DNA of 64,000 nucleotides from a virus, in IMG/VR virus record IMGVR_UViG_3300022752_000020, positions 95,921 through 159,920 of that record. One strand, 5' to 3'. Positions 29,631 through 38,441 of this stretch are shown piece by piece. How positions within the stretch are numbered: the stretch's first letter is position 1; each line of letters begins with the position of its first letter. The notes under the pieces are model-generated. The model had not been told where the DNA came from and made no database searches. It saw nothing but the letters and a program-made list of their open reading frames with translations. The position numbers and the translations under genes were made by a program.

Positions 29631-30899
29631 ATGGCCAAGCAAATAATTAATGTAGGTTCTAGACCAAATGATGGCACTGGAGACAGTATACGTAGAGCTG
29701 CAATCAAGATCAATGAAAACTTTACTGAAACTTATGATAATATTCAAAGTCTTCAAAGTACTATACAAACTATAAGCCTACAGCAAGGGTCTCAAGGTAT
29801 ACAAGGTATACAAGGTCGTCAAGGTATACAAGGTCGTCAAGGTATACAAGGTCGTCAAGGTACAACAGGAAGTCAAGGTACAACAGGAAGTCAAGGTACA
29901 ACAGGAAGTCAAGGTATACAAGGTCGTCAAGGTACAACAGGAAGTCAAGGTACAACAGGAAGTCAAGGTACAACAGGAAGTCAAGGTACAACAGGTAGTC
30001 AAGGTACAACAGGTAGTCAAGGTACAACAGGAAGTCAAGGTACAACAGGAAGTCAAGGTACAACAGGAAGTCAAGGTACAACAGGTAGTCAAGGTACAAC
30101 AGGAAGTCAAGGTACAACAGGAAGTCAAGGTACAACAGGAAGTCAAGGTATACAAGGTCGTCAAGGTATTTTAGGTAATCAAGGTACACAAGGTATTTTA
30201 GGTAATCAAGGTATACAAGGTATACAAGGTATTTTAGGTAATCAAGGTATACAAGGTCGTCAAGGTACACAAGGTATTTTAGGTAATCAAGGTATTTTAG
30301 GTAATCAAGGTATACAAGGTATTTTAGGTAATCAAGGTATACAAGGTATACAGGGAATTCAAAGTTTACAAGGAATTCAAGGAATTCAAGGTGCCAATGG
30401 TGTACAAGGTGCCAATGGTGCTACAGCAGCACAAGGTATTCAAGGTGCCAATGGTGTACAAGGTGCCAATGGTGTACAAGGTGCTCAAGGTACAGCAGGA
30501 AGTTCAGGTACCGGATCTGTAGGATCACGTACCACCGCACAAGCAACTACAAGCAGCATAGCCAATAATGCTAGTACTAGTTTAGATATTACTGGTTTTA
30601 AAGGTTATGTATTGTATAAAATACAGACTAGTCATGCTGCTTGGGTAAGATTATACGTATCAGCAGCAGCTAGGACAGCTGACGTAAGTAGAGCACAAGG
30701 TACTGATCCTGCTTATGATGCAGGTGTTGTTACTGAAATTATAACTACCGGGTCCAGCACTGTGATTATGGCTCCTGCTGTACATGGGTTTAATGATGAA
30801 AGCCCAGTTACTACAAACATACCAGTAGCTGTTACTAACCTAAGTGGTAGCTCAGCTACTATCACAGTGACACTAACTTTATTGCAGGTCGAATCATGA
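29631..30899 (+). CDS. Collagen-like tail fibre protein
   Basis: A 422-residue fibre. Residues 1-40 carry the common marine-phage fibre start (INVGSRPNDGTGDSIRRAAI, then KINENFTE), a trimer-forming or attachment domain. Residues about 55-285 are perfect Gly-X-Y repeats of types GTTGSQ, GIQGRQ, GILGNQ and GANGVQ, giving a collagen-like triple helix. The C-terminal 135 residues are a compact beta domain, presumably the tip. It overlaps the protease gene by four bases (ATGA). The receptor is unknown. Confidence 0.88.
   Translation: MAKQIINVGSRPNDGTGDSIRRAAIKINENFTETYDNIQSLQSTIQTISLQQGSQGIQGIQGRQGIQGRQGIQGRQGTTGSQGTTGSQGTTGSQGIQGRQGTTGSQGTTGSQGTTGSQGTTGSQGTTGSQGTTGSQGTTGSQGTTGSQGTTGSQGTTGSQGTTGSQGTTGSQGIQGRQGILGNQGTQGILGNQGIQGIQGILGNQGIQGRQGTQGILGNQGILGNQGIQGILGNQGIQGIQGIQSLQGIQGIQGANGVQGANGATAAQGIQGANGVQGANGVQGAQGTAGSSGTGSVGSRTTAQATTSSIANNASTSLDITGFKGYVLYKIQTSHAAWVRLYVSAAARTADVSRAQGTDPAYDAGVVTEIITTGSSTVIMAPAVHGFNDESPVTTNIPVAVTNLSGSSATITVTLTLLQVES
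29794..30497 (+). repeat. Tandem 9/18-bp repeats encoding Gly-X-Y
   Basis: An 18-base unit encoding GTTGSQ occurs 15 times (3 plus 12), interspersed with 9- and 18-base units encoding GIQGRQ and GILGNQ. The units differ only at silent positions (AGGAAGT against AGGTAGT). The array can expand or contract by slippage, which would change fibre length. Confidence 0.9.
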
Positions 30900-32497
30900 A
30901 AGAATATGTGATCACCCTAAAAAACTTTGATGATCTGGATCAGTTCTATGATGACATGGAAACACCTGGCGGTAATCTGTATGTCCCAGATCGTAGTGTA
31001 GATATTGTCAATCGTAGACCTATTAGTCGTAATACCCATTATATGCTCAGTGATGAGGAAGCAGCTCAGATAAGAAATGATCCAAGAGTATTAGCCTGTG
31101 AGTTAACCCCAAGTCAGCTAGGTATTAGTATACGTCCATCATGGACACAATATAGTACATATTGGGATAAATCTACATCTAACAATTCTAATCATAAAAA
31201 TTGGGGATTATTAAGATGTGTTGAAGGCACTCAACGTAGTAACTGGGGTAATGATAGTATATTAACAACAAAAACTGTATCAGGAACTATTCAAGTTAAT
31301 GCCGAAGGACGTAACGTAGATGTAGTTATTATAGATGGATTTATCAATCCATCGCATCCAGAAATGGCTCTAAACAGTGATGGTGGTGGCGGCTCAAGAG
31401 TTGTTCAATATAACTGGTTACAACATCGTGCTACACCTGGAACTTATGTATATGGTCCATATACTGGAACTGGGGCCGAAAGTGATAATAATCATGGGAT
31501 GCATGTAGCTGGGACCGTAGCAGGCAATACTCAAGGTTGGGCTCGAAGTGCTAATATCTATAATATTAGTCCTTATAGCACAGACCCAAATGGTGTTAAT
31601 TCATTAGAGATTTTTGATTTCATAAGAGCTTGGCATGGTAGTAAATCTATCAATCCTGCTACTGGTAGAAAAAATCCAACAATAACTAATAATAGTTATG
31701 GGTTTTCTTATAAGCTAACCATTTCAAATATAAGTTCTATTACTAACAGAGGAATAACATACTCGAATGGATTAACCAGCTCTGCTCTTAATGCATTAGG
31801 TGTTATTAATGATGGCACGTATGCTTATACACCAGCTAGATATACTGCTTTTGAACAGGATATAATAGATGCAATGAATGATGGTATAATATGTGTTTGT
31901 TCTGCTGGTAATGCTAGTTATAAAATAGATAAATCAGATGGATTAGATTATAATAACTATTGCATTCACAGTGGATCTAATATACCTTATCATCAAGGCG
32001 GTGCTCCTATATCTGCTGGTAATATTATAGTTGTGGGTGCTATAGGAACAAGTGCTAATGATAGTAAGGCATCTTATAGTAATACTGGACCAAGAATTGA
32101 CATATATGCTCCAGGAAGTAGTATTATGAGTAGTCTTAATAGCACAGGAGTATACGATTCACGTAGTCTTTCTTATAGGATTGGAAAATACAGTGGGACA
32201 AGTATGGCCAGCCCACAAGTCTGCGGAGTGTTAGCCTGTTTACTAGAAATATACCCTAATCTTGCACAATCAGAGGCTATTGAATATTTGGAAAAATACA
32301 GCAAATATGGCCAAATCGCTGACACCAATGGTGGGTATTCGGATACAGCCAGTTTACAAGGATCGCCCAATAGATACCTTTATTACTATAAAGAACGTGC
32401 AGATACAGGCACAACTTGGCCTAAATTGAACTACAAAGCCAGACCTAGTACAGGAAGATTGTATCCAAGACAAAGAATTAGAAAAACTAGCGCATAA
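30896..32497 (+). CDS. Subtilisin-family (S8) serine protease, tail-associated
   Basis: A 533-residue S8 peptidase with the full catalytic set: Asp147 (VVIIDGF), His200 (NNHGMHVAGTVAG), the oxyanion asparagine in SAGNASY near 340 and Ser near 435 (SGTSMASPQVCGVL). The first 80 residues look like an inhibitor/propeptide-type domain (MKEYVITLKNFDDLDQFYDD and a following PRVLACELTP strand). There is no signal peptide, so it acts in the cytoplasm or on the virion. The ATGA overlap with the collagen-like fibre and the flanking fibre genes point to tail-fibre maturation or a virion-borne protease for host surface proteins; both are inference. Confidence 0.88.
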   Translation: MKEYVITLKNFDDLDQFYDDMETPGGNLYVPDRSVDIVNRRPISRNTHYMLSDEEAAQIRNDPRVLACELTPSQLGISIRPSWTQYSTYWDKSTSNNSNHKNWGLLRCVEGTQRSNWGNDSILTTKTVSGTIQVNAEGRNVDVVIIDGFINPSHPEMALNSDGGGGSRVVQYNWLQHRATPGTYVYGPYTGTGAESDNNHGMHVAGTVAGNTQGWARSANIYNISPYSTDPNGVNSLEIFDFIRAWHGSKSINPATGRKNPTITNNSYGFSYKLTISNISSITNRGITYSNGLTSSALNALGVINDGTYAYTPARYTAFEQDIIDAMNDGIICVCSAGNASYKIDKSDGLDYNNYCIHSGSNIPYHQGGAPISAGNIIVVGAIGTSANDSKASYSNTGPRIDIYAPGSSIMSSLNSTGVYDSRSLSYRIGKYSGTSMASPQVCGVLACLLEIYPNLAQSEAIEYLEKYSKYGQIADTNGGYSDTASLQGSPNRYLYYYKERADTGTTWPKLNYKARPSTGRLYPRQRIRKTSA

Positions 32498-32504
32498 TGA
32501 TTTT

Positions 32505-32512
32505 AATAAATA
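32505..32512 (+). promoter_or_regulatory. Late promoter octamer (AATAAATA)
   Basis: NATAAATA octamer in the short gap after the protease gene, 18 bases before the next start codon. It probably begins a fibre-gene late transcript. Confidence 0.65.
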
Positions 32513-32530
32513 TTTTGATAGAGAGTTAAC

Positions 32531-33139
32531 ATGCAAAATAAAGAATTTGGCGGTATTCACGTAGAAGGGCACATTAAGATTTGGGATCCTGCATCACAAG
32601 AAATCTACATCAATAAAAGAAACGCCATTCATTATGAAAACATGAGTATAGCTCTCGCTAATAGTCTAGCTAATTCAGGCAGCGGATTTATTACTAAAAT
32701 GGTGTTTGGCAATGGCGGAACTGCTGTAGATCCTACCGGTATTATAACTTATCTTACCCCTAATACCACTGGTGTTAATGCAGATCTATACAATAAAACT
32801 TATAGTAAAGTGGTAGATGACTCTAGTAAAGATAACTTAGATCCTGTTAGAAATTACATAGAAACACGTCATGTCACTGGTACAACTTATACTGATGTTT
32901 TTGTAACATGTTTATTAGATTACGGTGAGCCAAACGGTCAGGAAGCTTTTGATAATACTACTGATAATAATAGTATATACACTTTTGATGAATTAGGACT
33001 GGTGACAGATAATGAATCAGGTGGGGAAAGATTACTAACTCATGTAATATTTCATCCTGTACAAAAAAGTTTGAATAGATTAATTCAAATTGATTATACA
33101 GTGAGAGTACAAAGTTTAACTGGGTTAATGGGCGAATAA
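32531..33139 (+). CDS. Virion structural protein, unknown (baseplate/fibre cluster)
   Basis: A 202-residue, beta-rich protein with no enzyme motif. It has a glycine-rich centre (SGSGFITKMVFGNGG) and a C-terminal strand pattern (RLLTHVIFHPVQKSLNRLIQ) that looks like an assembly domain. It is preceded by a late promoter and followed at two bases by the first long fibre gene, so it is most likely a baseplate or fibre-attachment protein. No T4 equivalent could be assigned by eye. Confidence 0.6.
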   Translation: MQNKEFGGIHVEGHIKIWDPASQEIYINKRNAIHYENMSIALANSLANSGSGFITKMVFGNGGTAVDPTGIITYLTPNTTGVNADLYNKTYSKVVDDSSKDNLDPVRNYIETRHVTGTTYTDVFVTCLLDYGEPNGQEAFDNTTDNNSIYTFDELGLVTDNESGGERLLTHVIFHPVQKSLNRLIQIDYTVRVQSLTGLMGE

Positions 33140-33140
33140 T

Positions 33141-35378
33141 ATGGCAAATACTACTGTAAATTTCACTGACCTAAGTAAAGCTCCTATACTAGTTGCAGAT
33201 GCTCAGATAAATGTCTCGGCAACTGATTTAACATTTATAGGTAAAAAATATCCAGAAAGTTATAGTAAAATTATAGCGGAAAATTTTTTACATCTTTTAG
33301 AAAATTTTGCTAGTAGTACTGAACCTGATAAGCCTGTTGAAGGACAACTTTGGTTTAACACTAATAGTCTACAAGAAGTGGACAGCGATGTTAGTGATGC
33401 TTCAAATAGTTTTGGTTTAAAAATATATGTAGGCAGTACTTGGTTACCATTAGGCATAATTAAAAAGGCAGCAGTTAGCCCCAGTAGTGGTAATTTAACA
33501 AGTTCAAACCTTAAAAAAGGTGACCTATATGTAGATACTAGTAAAAATCAATTATACATATATAATGGATCAGGCTATAGTCTTGTTGGCCCATTTTTTA
33601 ATAGTTTTGAAAAAACAGGTATAGAAGTTGAGGAAATTATTGATAGTGCAGACAATAGAGCTATCAGTGTTGTTACTTTTTTTATTAAAGCAAGACGTCT
33701 AGCAATTTTCAGTGATAAGTCATTTACACCAAAATTAATTTATGAAGGTTTTAAAATTATAAAACAAGGAGTAAATTTAAGCAATAGTACTTTTGATATA
33801 GATACTACATTTTGGGGTACTAGTGAAAAGGCTAAGAATCTTATAGTTGGGGATACAGTAGTTTTAGGTAATAATTTCCTAAGATCAGATGTAATCAGTA
33901 CAACTAATTTTGAATTTAATATTAGGTCAAATAAAGGTTTAAACTTAGGACCTGACGGTAGTTTTAATATTGCTAATGATAATACAGGTGCATTTCTTTA
34001 TAATAAGAATAGCGATAGTGATATAGATTTTAGGTTTAAACGTGCAGATAGTACTGATTCACAAACTGTAGTTCGTATAACTGGACGTAATAATGGCAGA
34101 GTCGGTATAAACAAAACTAATCCTCAAGAAGTATTAGATGTTACAGGTAACATACAGGCTACGGGAAATTTTTTAGGATCTAATCTTTTTGCTACTGGTA
34201 ATATAGAATTAGGTGGTAAATTAACAATTACAAATAATATTGAATTTGCTACCAGTCCAAATATTAATATAGGTAAAATTACAAATGTCAACGATATAAT
34301 ACCTAGACTAGGGGCAGATTTAGGGGCACAAGATAAAAAATGGGCCACAATATACGTTGATCGTATAGGTAGCCCTCAGCAATATCCGTTAATATATGGT
34401 AACATAGTTGCTAATCAATTAGTAGTAGGTGGCAATGGAAGAACGCAACTTGCAGTCGAAGATCTTACAAATAGCTCAACTACTATAAAAGTTCTTAGTA
34501 CTGCTGATTTTCCTTCAAGTGGAACTTTGATCATTGATAATGAAGAAATTACTTATACTAGTAAACTAAGTGATAGATTTACTGGAATTACAAGAGGTTC
34601 TTCGGCAGTTAATCATTCTATAGGAACATTTGTATTTCAAAAAACAGGAACCCAACAAAATTTTGGAACTATAGATGGATTGAGTAGAGGATTAAGTAGC
34701 CCGGTAACATTTGTTACCAGCAATGACAGTGATATTGTTTTTGAAGAATCAGGAACGGGTTTATCAAGTATAGCCTTTCAAAATGCAGGTCAATTAAAAA
34801 CTATCAAAACAAAGCTCAATACTAATTTTATTACTAGTAAGAATGTGGCTAATATTGTAAAAAACGAAGATCTTTTCTTAATTCAAGATCCTAGTGACAA
34901 TGCTTATTATAAAGTAAACAAGACCGCATTATCAAATAGCTTACCAACTATACCTGTAGGAACTATTATTTTATATACAGGATCACTTGCAAACATACCT
35001 GCTGGCTACTATCCCTGTGATGGTCGTGAACTTGTTAAAACATTTGATCAAAAACTATTTAATGTTATAAGATATAGGTTTAGAGCTGAAGCAGACTTAC
35101 CAAGTGCAGGCGGAACTGTGGATACTTTTTGTCTACCAGATTTAAGAAGTAGTGTCCCAAATTTTTATCCTAATCAATTATTGAAGGGGTTATCCTACGC
35201 AATTACAGATTTAGGAACAACTGATTGGAGCACATTAGGGTATACTGGGTTACTTGCACCGCAGGTGAATACGGTGTTTCTAGCCACTTGGAATGGTCCT
35301 ACACATCCAGGAACAGGCACAGGTCGTGCTAGGTTAGCAGACGGTCTACACTATATAATATTCACTGGAAACTTATAA
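33141..35378 (+). CDS. Tail fibre protein with phage tail-collar domain
   Basis: A 745-residue fibre. Residues about 20-150 contain the domain shared with the next two genes (LxFIGKKY, then LLENFAS and GQLWFNT). The middle has repeated short beta motifs (GRVGINKTNPQEVLDVTGNI). The region from about 605 to 680 (PVGTIILYTG, PAGYYPCDGRE, then CLPDLRS) is a Phage_Collar domain as in short tail fibre gp12-like proteins. The C-terminal 60 residues form another small domain. It begins two bases after the preceding stop and ends in a TAATG junction with its paralogue. Confidence 0.82.
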   Translation: MANTTVNFTDLSKAPILVADAQINVSATDLTFIGKKYPESYSKIIAENFLHLLENFASSTEPDKPVEGQLWFNTNSLQEVDSDVSDASNSFGLKIYVGSTWLPLGIIKKAAVSPSSGNLTSSNLKKGDLYVDTSKNQLYIYNGSGYSLVGPFFNSFEKTGIEVEEIIDSADNRAISVVTFFIKARRLAIFSDKSFTPKLIYEGFKIIKQGVNLSNSTFDIDTTFWGTSEKAKNLIVGDTVVLGNNFLRSDVISTTNFEFNIRSNKGLNLGPDGSFNIANDNTGAFLYNKNSDSDIDFRFKRADSTDSQTVVRITGRNNGRVGINKTNPQEVLDVTGNIQATGNFLGSNLFATGNIELGGKLTITNNIEFATSPNINIGKITNVNDIIPRLGADLGAQDKKWATIYVDRIGSPQQYPLIYGNIVANQLVVGGNGRTQLAVEDLTNSSTTIKVLSTADFPSSGTLIIDNEEITYTSKLSDRFTGITRGSSAVNHSIGTFVFQKTGTQQNFGTIDGLSRGLSSPVTFVTSNDSDIVFEESGTGLSSIAFQNAGQLKTIKTKLNTNFITSKNVANIVKNEDLFLIQDPSDNAYYKVNKTALSNSLPTIPVGTIILYTGSLANIPAGYYPCDGRELVKTFDQKLFNVIRYRFRAEADLPSAGGTVDTFCLPDLRSSVPNFYPNQLLKGLSYAITDLGTTDWSTLGYTGLLAPQVNTVFLATWNGPTHPGTGTGRARLADGLHYIIFTGNL

Positions 35379-38300
35379 TGCCATATACATTGAATAAAAC
35401 TGATGGTACTATACTTACTGATTTATTAGATAACAGTGTTGATAGAACCACTACGGATCTAGCCCTAGTAGGTAAAAACACAGCTAATTATGGTGAATTA
35501 TTCAATGAAAATTTCATCAAACTTTTAGAAAATTTCGCCAGCGATCAAGAACCAAGAAGTCCTCTTAAAGGACAGTTATGGTTTGATACAAGTGAAGACA
35601 CATTAAAAATTTATACCGGTAATACCTTTATTGAGTTTGCTAGACCTATAGTATCCAGCTCAGAGCCAAATAATACCAGTGCAGGTGACTTTTGGTTTAA
35701 TTCAAATACAAGACAATTATTTTTCAACGATGGTAATGGTCTTAGACTAGCAGGACCAATTTACACAGCACAACAAGGAATAAGTGGTTTTGAAATTGCT
35801 ACAGTAGCAGATATTACAGGTATTACTCATGTTATAGCTAAACTAAAATTAGGAAATATTTTGGTAGGTATCTTTAGTGATTCAGCCTTTACTCCTAATT
35901 ACAGTGCAGGAGAAGGATTAAAACTTGCTAGTGAAAATGTAACAGGCGATATTATTAAAGGATTTACTCCTTTAAGTAATTTGTTTAAGTTTAACGTAAC
36001 AGTGGCCAGATCGGAAAGTTTAGTAGATGCTTTTGGCCAACCTATTAGTGTTGATGAATTTGTAAAAGTTACAGGTCAAAATACCATAGATGGTAGATTA
36101 ACTATAACAGGAACTAACACTAGCAGTCTCAGTGATTTATTGAATAAACCTTTAAGTTTAGGTTGGGGACCTAATCTAACATTTGAAATGGAACAACCTC
36201 CTAGTGGTGCAACTGTAACACCTCCTGTACGTTTAAGAATAAATCGTGCAGACCAAGATATTACAATTACCACAAAGAAAGGTACTGTATTTGAAGATGC
36301 AGTATATGTAAAGGCAGATACAAGTAGAGTCGGTATCTTTACAACAAGTCCCGGTACTACACTAGATGTCAATGGCGATCTCACAGTTAGAAATAATATC
36401 ATAGGTACAACTACTACATCCTTACTTGATGTAGGAACTGGTACAATAAATTTTGGTGGTGATGCTACAGATATTCAAATAGGTAGTACTACTGGGTTTA
36501 CAACCATTAATAACGATACAAAAGTTTTAGCAAAACTTATTATTAATAATCCTATTAGTTTAAATCCAGCTGTATTACAAAGTAATAATACTAAATTTAA
36601 TCTACTGAATACAAATACTACAGAAATTAATTTTGGTAGTGTGGCTGGTACAATTAATATAGGAGCGGCTAACGGCACTGTTACCTTCAACAATGATGTT
36701 GTAGTTACAGGGAATCATAAGATTGAAGGAGTTTTCAATGTAGATAACATAAGAATAAAAGATAATCAAGTTAATACTACCGGTGATTTTGATCTTGAAT
36801 TAGGTGCATTATTTCCTAATAGAGGTATAAAACTTATTGATGTAACATCTGCTCAAGAAGAATTTTTTATTGAAAAGCAACTTACATTTATAGGGAATAC
36901 CCTAAGAGTTGATCCAAGTTTTACTGGACCTTTTAATCTTCTAAATACAACTGTTCCGACCATTAATATAGGAGGTGAAACTTTAGCTATCAATATAGGT
37001 AACTCTCCAAGTCCTAATGCTAAAATTAATGCTCTTAGCAGATTACAAACATATAAAGATTTAATTATAGGAAATAGTGCAGGTGATCCTGGAGAAATTA
37101 AGAGTTCAGGGCTAAACACTAATTTATTTAATAATACTAGAATAATCAATATGGCACAAGAAGCTAGTGATATTAATATTTTTGGTGATGGCGGTGCAGG
37201 TAGTTTTGGTCATAGACAACCAATAAGAACTATGAGAATCAATGCTACAAGTGTTGTTATTGAAGGGGATTTAGAATTAAGAGGTGGTGATATAACTGCC
37301 ACATTACCTAGAGCAGGTATTTTTAGTAATGCACAACTTATTGAAATAGGAGATAATAGTACAACTATTATTTTAGGAGGTCCTAGTACTAATGTTGAAA
37401 TAGGAAACAGATTACAAGTAGGCAGTACAGGTAGTGTGTTCCTACAGTCAAGAACAGTTGGAGGTAAAATTAGAGGCGGCTTATTAGGTAGCAGTAATAT
37501 GGATGAATTCGAACTCATACCAGAGTTTGTGACCAATGTTTACATTAGTCCTAGTAGTGAAGAACTTCAATTAGGTCAAGGTCTACGATCTGAATTATAT
37601 TGGAGAACACCAGCTACAGCAGGAGGAGCAGGATGGAGTCCTAATCGATTTATTCCCGATGGATTTGATATTATTGGTGGAAATCCTGTTCAAAGATATA
37701 GAACTCAGTATCCAGTAACCATTAGCAGAAATAATCACTTGATTCGCGGTAAGTTGATGATGAGTGATAAGTCTTTATATTATCCCAATGCCATATTGTT
37801 TATGAATGAGTGGAACGAAGTAGTTTCTGTTAATAATATTCAAGCATTCGATACAGGAAGTTTAACACTTGGCGGTTCGTTAACAGTTAGTGGAATAATT
37901 AGCGGTCCTGGGGCAACACCTGCATATTTTAATAATATTAGAATAAATCAAACAGCTGAATTCGTAGGAAACTTAACCAGCACAACTGTTGCAAGTAAAA
38001 ATGTGTTTACAAGTAATGTAACAACCTTAAACATAGGTGGAACTCTTAACGGTGTAATTAATTTAGGCGGGTCAACAGGAACTACTAATATTCCAGGCAA
38101 GCTCAAGGTAGGTTGGAAACGAATTACAGCCAATTATGATGCATATGCAGGTGATAGATTACTAGTTGATACAGAGATCGCAGGTATCGAGCTAAGATTA
38201 CCACCTAGCGTAGGTAATCCAACTATACCAGTAGTTGGTGATCAAATTCAAATTATTGATGTTTGGAAATTCAATGTAAACGTAGTAGAATTAATCAGAA

Positions 38301-38416
38301 ATGGTAATAAGATTAACGGAGTAGATGCTAATGTTACGTTAAATCAAGCAGGAACAGCATTTACACTAGTATATACAGGCACTGAAAGAGGCTGGTGCTA
38401 TGATCATAAGGTTTAA
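35378..38416 (+). CDS. Long tail fibre-like structural protein
   Basis: A 1012-residue paralogue of the previous gene. The N-terminal domain repeats the motif pair LVGKNTANYGELFNENF and LLENFAS...GQLWFDT. The centre holds many short repeats of the type NIGGxTLxINIG and TxINFGxxxxxINIG, typical of fibre beta-helices. The C-terminal 90 residues (KRITANYDAYAGDRLLVDT) resemble a fibre-tip domain that ends in an aromatic cluster. No collar domain or peptidase motif is seen. The start overlaps the upstream stop by one base. Confidence 0.75.
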   Translation: MPYTLNKTDGTILTDLLDNSVDRTTTDLALVGKNTANYGELFNENFIKLLENFASDQEPRSPLKGQLWFDTSEDTLKIYTGNTFIEFARPIVSSSEPNNTSAGDFWFNSNTRQLFFNDGNGLRLAGPIYTAQQGISGFEIATVADITGITHVIAKLKLGNILVGIFSDSAFTPNYSAGEGLKLASENVTGDIIKGFTPLSNLFKFNVTVARSESLVDAFGQPISVDEFVKVTGQNTIDGRLTITGTNTSSLSDLLNKPLSLGWGPNLTFEMEQPPSGATVTPPVRLRINRADQDITITTKKGTVFEDAVYVKADTSRVGIFTTSPGTTLDVNGDLTVRNNIIGTTTTSLLDVGTGTINFGGDATDIQIGSTTGFTTINNDTKVLAKLIINNPISLNPAVLQSNNTKFNLLNTNTTEINFGSVAGTINIGAANGTVTFNNDVVVTGNHKIEGVFNVDNIRIKDNQVNTTGDFDLELGALFPNRGIKLIDVTSAQEEFFIEKQLTFIGNTLRVDPSFTGPFNLLNTTVPTINIGGETLAINIGNSPSPNAKINALSRLQTYKDLIIGNSAGDPGEIKSSGLNTNLFNNTRIINMAQEASDINIFGDGGAGSFGHRQPIRTMRINATSVVIEGDLELRGGDITATLPRAGIFSNAQLIEIGDNSTTIILGGPSTNVEIGNRLQVGSTGSVFLQSRTVGGKIRGGLLGSSNMDEFELIPEFVTNVYISPSSEELQLGQGLRSELYWRTPATAGGAGWSPNRFIPDGFDIIGGNPVQRYRTQYPVTISRNNHLIRGKLMMSDKSLYYPNAILFMNEWNEVVSVNNIQAFDTGSLTLGGSLTVSGIISGPGATPAYFNNIRINQTAEFVGNLTSTTVASKNVFTSNVTTLNIGGTLNGVINLGGSTGTTNIPGKLKVGWKRITANYDAYAGDRLLVDTEIAGIELRLPPSVGNPTIPVVGDQIQIIDVWKFNVNVVELIRNGNKINGVDANVTLNQAGTAFTLVYTGTERGWCYDHKV

Positions 38417-38424
38417 AATAAATA
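38417..38424 (+). promoter_or_regulatory. Late promoter octamer (AATAAATA)
   Basis: NATAAATA octamer immediately after the previous stop codon and 17 bases before the next ATG, followed by a GAGGGG ribosome site. Confidence 0.65.
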
Positions 38425-38441
38425 GAGAAGAGGGGTGAAAA

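Noticed and set aside
29770-30270. Long minus-strand frames of simple YLDFLL or TLTSCC repeats
   Set aside because: They are the antisense of the Gly-X-Y repeat array and have no start signals.
29794-30497. Possible CRISPR array in the short regular repeats
   Set aside because: There are no unique spacers; the repeats are in-frame collagen codons inside a long coding frame.
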